From assembly GCF_943193175.1 (NCBI RefSeq), contig NZ_CALPDF010000031.1:1-54450 (forward strand): a stretch of DNA of 54,450 nucleotides, given 5' to 3'. Below, in pieces: positions 51,767-54,450 of this stretch. A program made the translations under genes and the position numbers. How positions within the stretch are numbered: position 1 is the first letter of the stretch; the number at the start of each line of letters is the position of its first letter. Below the pieces are notes generated by a model. The model saw only the letters and a list, made by a program, of their open reading frames with translations. It had not been told where the DNA came from and did not search any database. The stretch is from Neobacillus muris (lineage in GTDB: Bacteria > Bacillota > Bacilli > Bacillales > Cytobacillaceae).

Positions 51767-52705
51767 ATGCTGCCTGATGATATCGTGCTGGATAATGGGG
51801 ATTTAAATGGCGTGCATGTTTGGAAAAGGGAAAAACTGTATAGAGGGCTGAATGGCAGGTTTGTGGAAAGATTCTATTTAAATGCGGGTGAATCCTATAT
51901 TTTCAAACCCTTAACAAATGATACTCAATTTGGGAAGGAGGTATGGGTTCATCGGAAAATTCTATCCCAATTTCCTTCGATTTATCCAAAAATCATTTCT
52001 TGTTCCACCACCCGTAAACCAGAGATAAGTTGGATGATTGTGGAGGATCTAGGCCCCCTTTCCCATGATTTTAATGAAGATAGCGTTATTAGATTGGCCA
52101 AAATCATGGCATGGTGGCACTCCCTGCCGATTGGGCCATTTTTGGACATTCCGCGGGCGGGTCAGAAACCGCGCTTTGAGGATATTGCGGCTGATATTCG
52201 GTTAAATAAGGATGGCCTGCTTCAGCAATTGCCTTTAGCTGGGATTGAAGGAGACGATATTCATCGGTTTTTTTTCATAATTGATAGTTTCATATTTTCA
52301 AAGAAACAGGTTCTTTCCCATGGAGATTTGCATTTGGGCAATTTTGCTGTTGTCGGGGAGCGGCTGGTAGTTCTGGATTGGGAGCATGCTCATCTTAACT
52401 CCCCCTTTTGGGATTTGTTTCATCTGCTCGATTTGTCCCATCCTCTGTTTCCGAAAAAAATCACCAGAGAATTTCGGGATCAAGTGCTGAGTCTTTATCT
52501 GGATGAGGTGGAGTTTGAAGTGGCAGACCCAGATGCCTTTATGTATGAATATCATTTATATTCTGCTGTGTTTTCAATGTGGATGGTGTGGCTGATTCAG
52601 CAGGATCTTGCGGCAGATGATAGAAAATGGCCAAGGGAGCGGCTGGAAAACCAGCTGGAGGAGACGACGGCGGTCTTAAAGCAGTGTCTGGAGCGTCTTT
52701 TTTAA
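51767..52705 (+). CDS. APH-like phosphotransferase of unknown substrate
   Basis: A 312-residue kinase-fold protein. The Brenner motif LSHGDLHLGNF and the metal-binding VVLDWEHAHLNSPFWDLFHLLDL are intact. The N-terminal lobe contains SYIFKPL and MIVEDLG. Such proteins include aminoglycoside phosphotransferases, choline and sugar kinases and spore-coat kinases; nothing here decides the substrate. ATG at 51767 is chosen as the normal start; GTG at 51758 is in frame and possible. It is monocistronic with a shared terminator. Confidence 0.75.
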   Translation: MLPDDIVLDNGDLNGVHVWKREKLYRGLNGRFVERFYLNAGESYIFKPLTNDTQFGKEVWVHRKILSQFPSIYPKIISCSTTRKPEISWMIVEDLGPLSHDFNEDSVIRLAKIMAWWHSLPIGPFLDIPRAGQKPRFEDIAADIRLNKDGLLQQLPLAGIEGDDIHRFFFIIDSFIFSKKQVLSHGDLHLGNFAVVGERLVVLDWEHAHLNSPFWDLFHLLDLSHPLFPKKITREFRDQVLSLYLDEVEFEVADPDAFMYEYHLYSAVFSMWMVWLIQQDLAADDRKWPRERLENQLEETTAVLKQCLERLF

Positions 52706-52748
52706 ACAAATAAGCTAACCCGGACAGAGCCGGGTTAGCTTATTTGTT
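52705..52748. terminator. Bidirectional terminator between APH-like gene and pepT
   Basis: AACAAATAAGCTAACCCGG (52705-52723) pairs perfectly over 19 bp with the segment at 52730-52748, around ACAGAG. It overlaps the ends of both genes. Confidence 0.95.
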
Positions 52749-53979
52749 ATGCTTTTTGCTCATAAAGCTTGATGATTTCGATGATCGTTTGGGTGGCTTT
52801 GACCATATTATCCACGGAAATAAATTCGTATTTGCCGTGGAAGTTTTCGCCGCCGGTAAAAATATTAGGCGTTGGCAGCCCCATGAAGGATAGCTGGGAG
52901 CCGTCTGTGCCGCCGCGGATTGGCTGGATGATCGGTGTAATATCCAAATTCTCCATTGCCTGCTGGGCAATATCGACGATTTCCTTCACTGGTTCAATTT
53001 TTTCCCGCATGTTGTAATATTGATCCTTTAAATCAAGCTGGATGGTGTCTTCGCCATATTTTTGATTCAGCTCATTTACGATGCCTTCAATAGTGGCTTT
53101 CCGTTTATTGAAGCTGTCCCTGTCATGGTCCCGGATAATATAGTAGAGCTTGGTTTGTTCGACTTCGCCATTAAACGAGATCAGGTGGTAGAAGCCTTCA
53201 TAGTTTTCGGTATGCTCCGGTGCTTCTGCGGCAGGGAGCTTGCTATGTAATTCCATGCCGATTTTCATGGAGTTGATCATTTTGTTTTTGGCTGAGCCTG
53301 GATGGATATTGTTTCCTTTGATGGTAATTTTGGCTGCAGCGGCATTGAAGCTTTCGTATTCGAGCTCTCCTAATGGGCCGCCGTCGACGGTGTAAGCGTA
53401 TTTGGCGTTGAAGGCATTGACATCGAATTTATGCGGCCCTCTGCCGATTTCTTCATCCGGCGTGAAGGCGACACGGATTTTCCCGTGCTTGATTTCGGGA
53501 TGCTGAATCAGGTACGCCATGGCGGTCATGATTTCGGTTACCCCCGATTTGTCGTCTGCCCCCAGCAAGGTGGTTCCGTCGGTTGTGATTAAGGTGTGTC
53601 CCTTGTAGTTTTGCAGGTTGGGAAAATCGGCTGGCGACATGACCACTTTTAGTTCTTCGTTTAAAATGATATTTCCGCTATCGTAGTTTTCGACGATTTG
53701 CGGGTTGACATTTTTTCCTGTGAAGTCGGTCGCGGTGTCAACGTGGGCAAGGAAGCCGATGGTTGGCACGTCTTTGTTTGTATTGGCAGGCAGTGTCGCC
53801 ATGACGTAGCCATTGTCATCAATGGTTACTTCCTCCATGCCAATTTCCTTTAATTCGTCGACCAGCATGCGAAGCAGTGTCCACTGCCCTTCTGTTGATG
53901 GACAGGTTTCGCTGTTTTCATTGGATTGGGTATCGACTTTTACATAGGAAGTAAATCTCTTGATCAGTTCATCCTTCAC
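52747..53979 (-). CDS. pepT: Peptidase T (tripeptidase)
   Basis: A 410-residue M20 aminopeptidase that removes the N-terminal residue from tripeptides in the cytoplasm. Zinc ligands are visible in [19 protein letters not shown] and [10 protein letters not shown], with further metal-site residues in [12 protein letters not shown] and NFHGKYEF. The start is GTG, with GGGGAG 11 nt upstream. The gene is monocistronic. Confidence 0.95.
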   Translation of the reverse strand: MKDELIKRFTSYVKVDTQSNENSETCPSTEGQWTLLRMLVDELKEIGMEEVTIDDNGYVMATLPANTNKDVPTIGFLAHVDTATDFTGKNVNPQIVENYDSGNIILNEELKVVMSPADFPNLQNYKGHTLITTDGTTLLGADDKSGVTEIMTAMAYLIQHPEIKHGKIRVAFTPDEEIGRGPHKFDVNAFNAKYAYTVDGGPLGELEYESFNAAAAKITIKGNNIHPGSAKNKMINSMKIGMELHSKLPAAEAPEHTENYEGFYHLISFNGEVEQTKLYYIIRDHDRDSFNKRKATIEGIVNELNQKYGEDTIQLDLKDQYYNMREKIEPVKEIVDIAQQAMENLDITPIIQPIRGGTDGSQLSFMGLPTPNIFTGGENFHGKYEFISVDNMVKATQTIIEIIKLYEQKA

Positions 53980-54065
53980 TCTGGGTACACTCCCCTTTTT
54001 TCTGATTTTTACATCATTATCATATCACTTTATAATGAAGGCTACACTTTTTTAGTAGCGGCTAA

Positions 54066-54450
54066 CTGCCGTATGAAGTATGGAAGCTGTCGGATAGGTG
54101 AGCGCAACTGTCGGAAAAGCCGAGCTAACTGTCGGGAGAGAAGCCTCCACTGTCGGAAAAGCCGAGCTAACTGTCGAAAAGGAATGCCACTGTCGGATAG
54201 GCGAGCGCAACTGTCGGGAGAGAAGCCGCCACTGTCGGAAAAGCCGAGCTAACTGTCGAAAAGGAATGCCACTGTCGGATAGGCGAGCGCAACTGTCGGG
54301 AGAGGAGCCTCCACTGTCGGAAAAGCCGAGCTAACTGTCGAAAAGGAATGCCACTGTCGGATAGGCGAGCGCAACTGTCGGATAGGCGAGCGCAACTGTC
54401 GGGAGAGAAGCCGCCACTGTCGGAAAAGCCGAGCTAACTGTCGAAAAGGA
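54066..54450 (+). repeat. CTGTCGG minisatellite, 21/19-bp units
   Basis: Nineteen units beginning CTGTCG (the first, at 54066, is CTGCCG) follow each other at 21 bp, with four-part cycles in which the last unit is 19 bp. Unit types are CTGTCGGATAGGCGAGCGCA, CTGTCGGGAGAGAAGCCGCC, CTGTCGGAAAAGCCGAGCTA and CTGTCGAAAAGGAATGCCA. The cycle is 82 bp (starts at 54190, 54272, 54354), then a unit is duplicated at 54375. The array continues beyond the window. It lies upstream of pepT and is not coding. Confidence 0.9.

Noticed and set aside
53926..54334. Two plus-strand frames through the minisatellite
   Set aside because: They arise from the 21-bp period, which keeps a frame open, and are broken by 19-bp units. 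No start signal is present.
54066..54450. CRISPR array at the right end
   Set aside because: The repeats abut each other without unique spacers and form a higher-order tandem pattern.

Overview
The window looks like a chromosomal segment of a low-G+C, endospore-forming member of the Bacillaceae. It carries a gerA-family germinant-receptor operon, a gntRKPZ gluconate operon, PerR-type sites at ahpCF, a class A PBP with FN3 domains, an HprK-like protein, a SwrC-type RND pump and strong AGGAGG-type ribosome binding sites. No rRNA, tRNA, IS element or CRISPR array was seen.

Layout. (1) 1-5.9 kb: a structured leader with a 30-codon ORF precedes a CD3324-type HTH gene. Next come a FusB-like EF-G-binding protein, a PAS-domain gene with a well-placed FNR-type box, a YjeM-type amino-acid transporter, and a sigma factor/membrane partner pair. 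(2) 5.9-10.1 kb: an AT-rich, probably acquired island with an HAD-kinase fusion, a nucleotidyltransferase and a family 2 glycosyltransferase. (3) 10.1-15.1 kb: a GIY-YIG protein, a TRM11-like methyltransferase, a four-gene regulator/ABC transporter operon and a nitroreductase relic. (4) 15.1-20.9 kb: a pentose module with a GH43 enzyme, a GH5 pseudogene, a xylonate dehydratase and a 2-keto-3-deoxy-pentonate aldolase. (5) 21-31.4 kb: PBP1A, a truncated alkA fused to the ogt junction, a rhodanese that appears to be an internal-deletion product, a divergent HPr kinase paralogue, mqo, and two MFS transporters flanking a YeiL-type regulator. (6) 31.5-44.3 kb: ahpCF, gntRKPZ, a gerB-A-C-D operon and a TetR gene. 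(7) 44.4-49.3 kb: an RND exporter and an L,D-transpeptidase with 13 cell-wall-binding repeats. (8) 49.3-51.5 kb: an iteron array, a ParM/StbA-type actin and a small RHH-like protein, together resembling a complete actin-type (type II) partition cassette on a chromosome. (9) 51.5-54.45 kb: a DUF4023 micro-gene, an APH-like kinase, pepT and a 21/19-bp minisatellite that runs off the window.

The strongest candidates for a second look are the chromosomal par-like cassette with its TGTTTACA iterons, the leader at 210-411 with two mutually exclusive pairings, and a cluster of deletion relics (nitroreductase, GH5, alkA, and a two-domain sulfurtransferase collapsed onto its HIPGA repeat). Several operator candidates have near-ideal geometry: an FNR box at -41.5, a TetR site inside a 17-bp promoter spacer, and the gnt operator next to a cre site.
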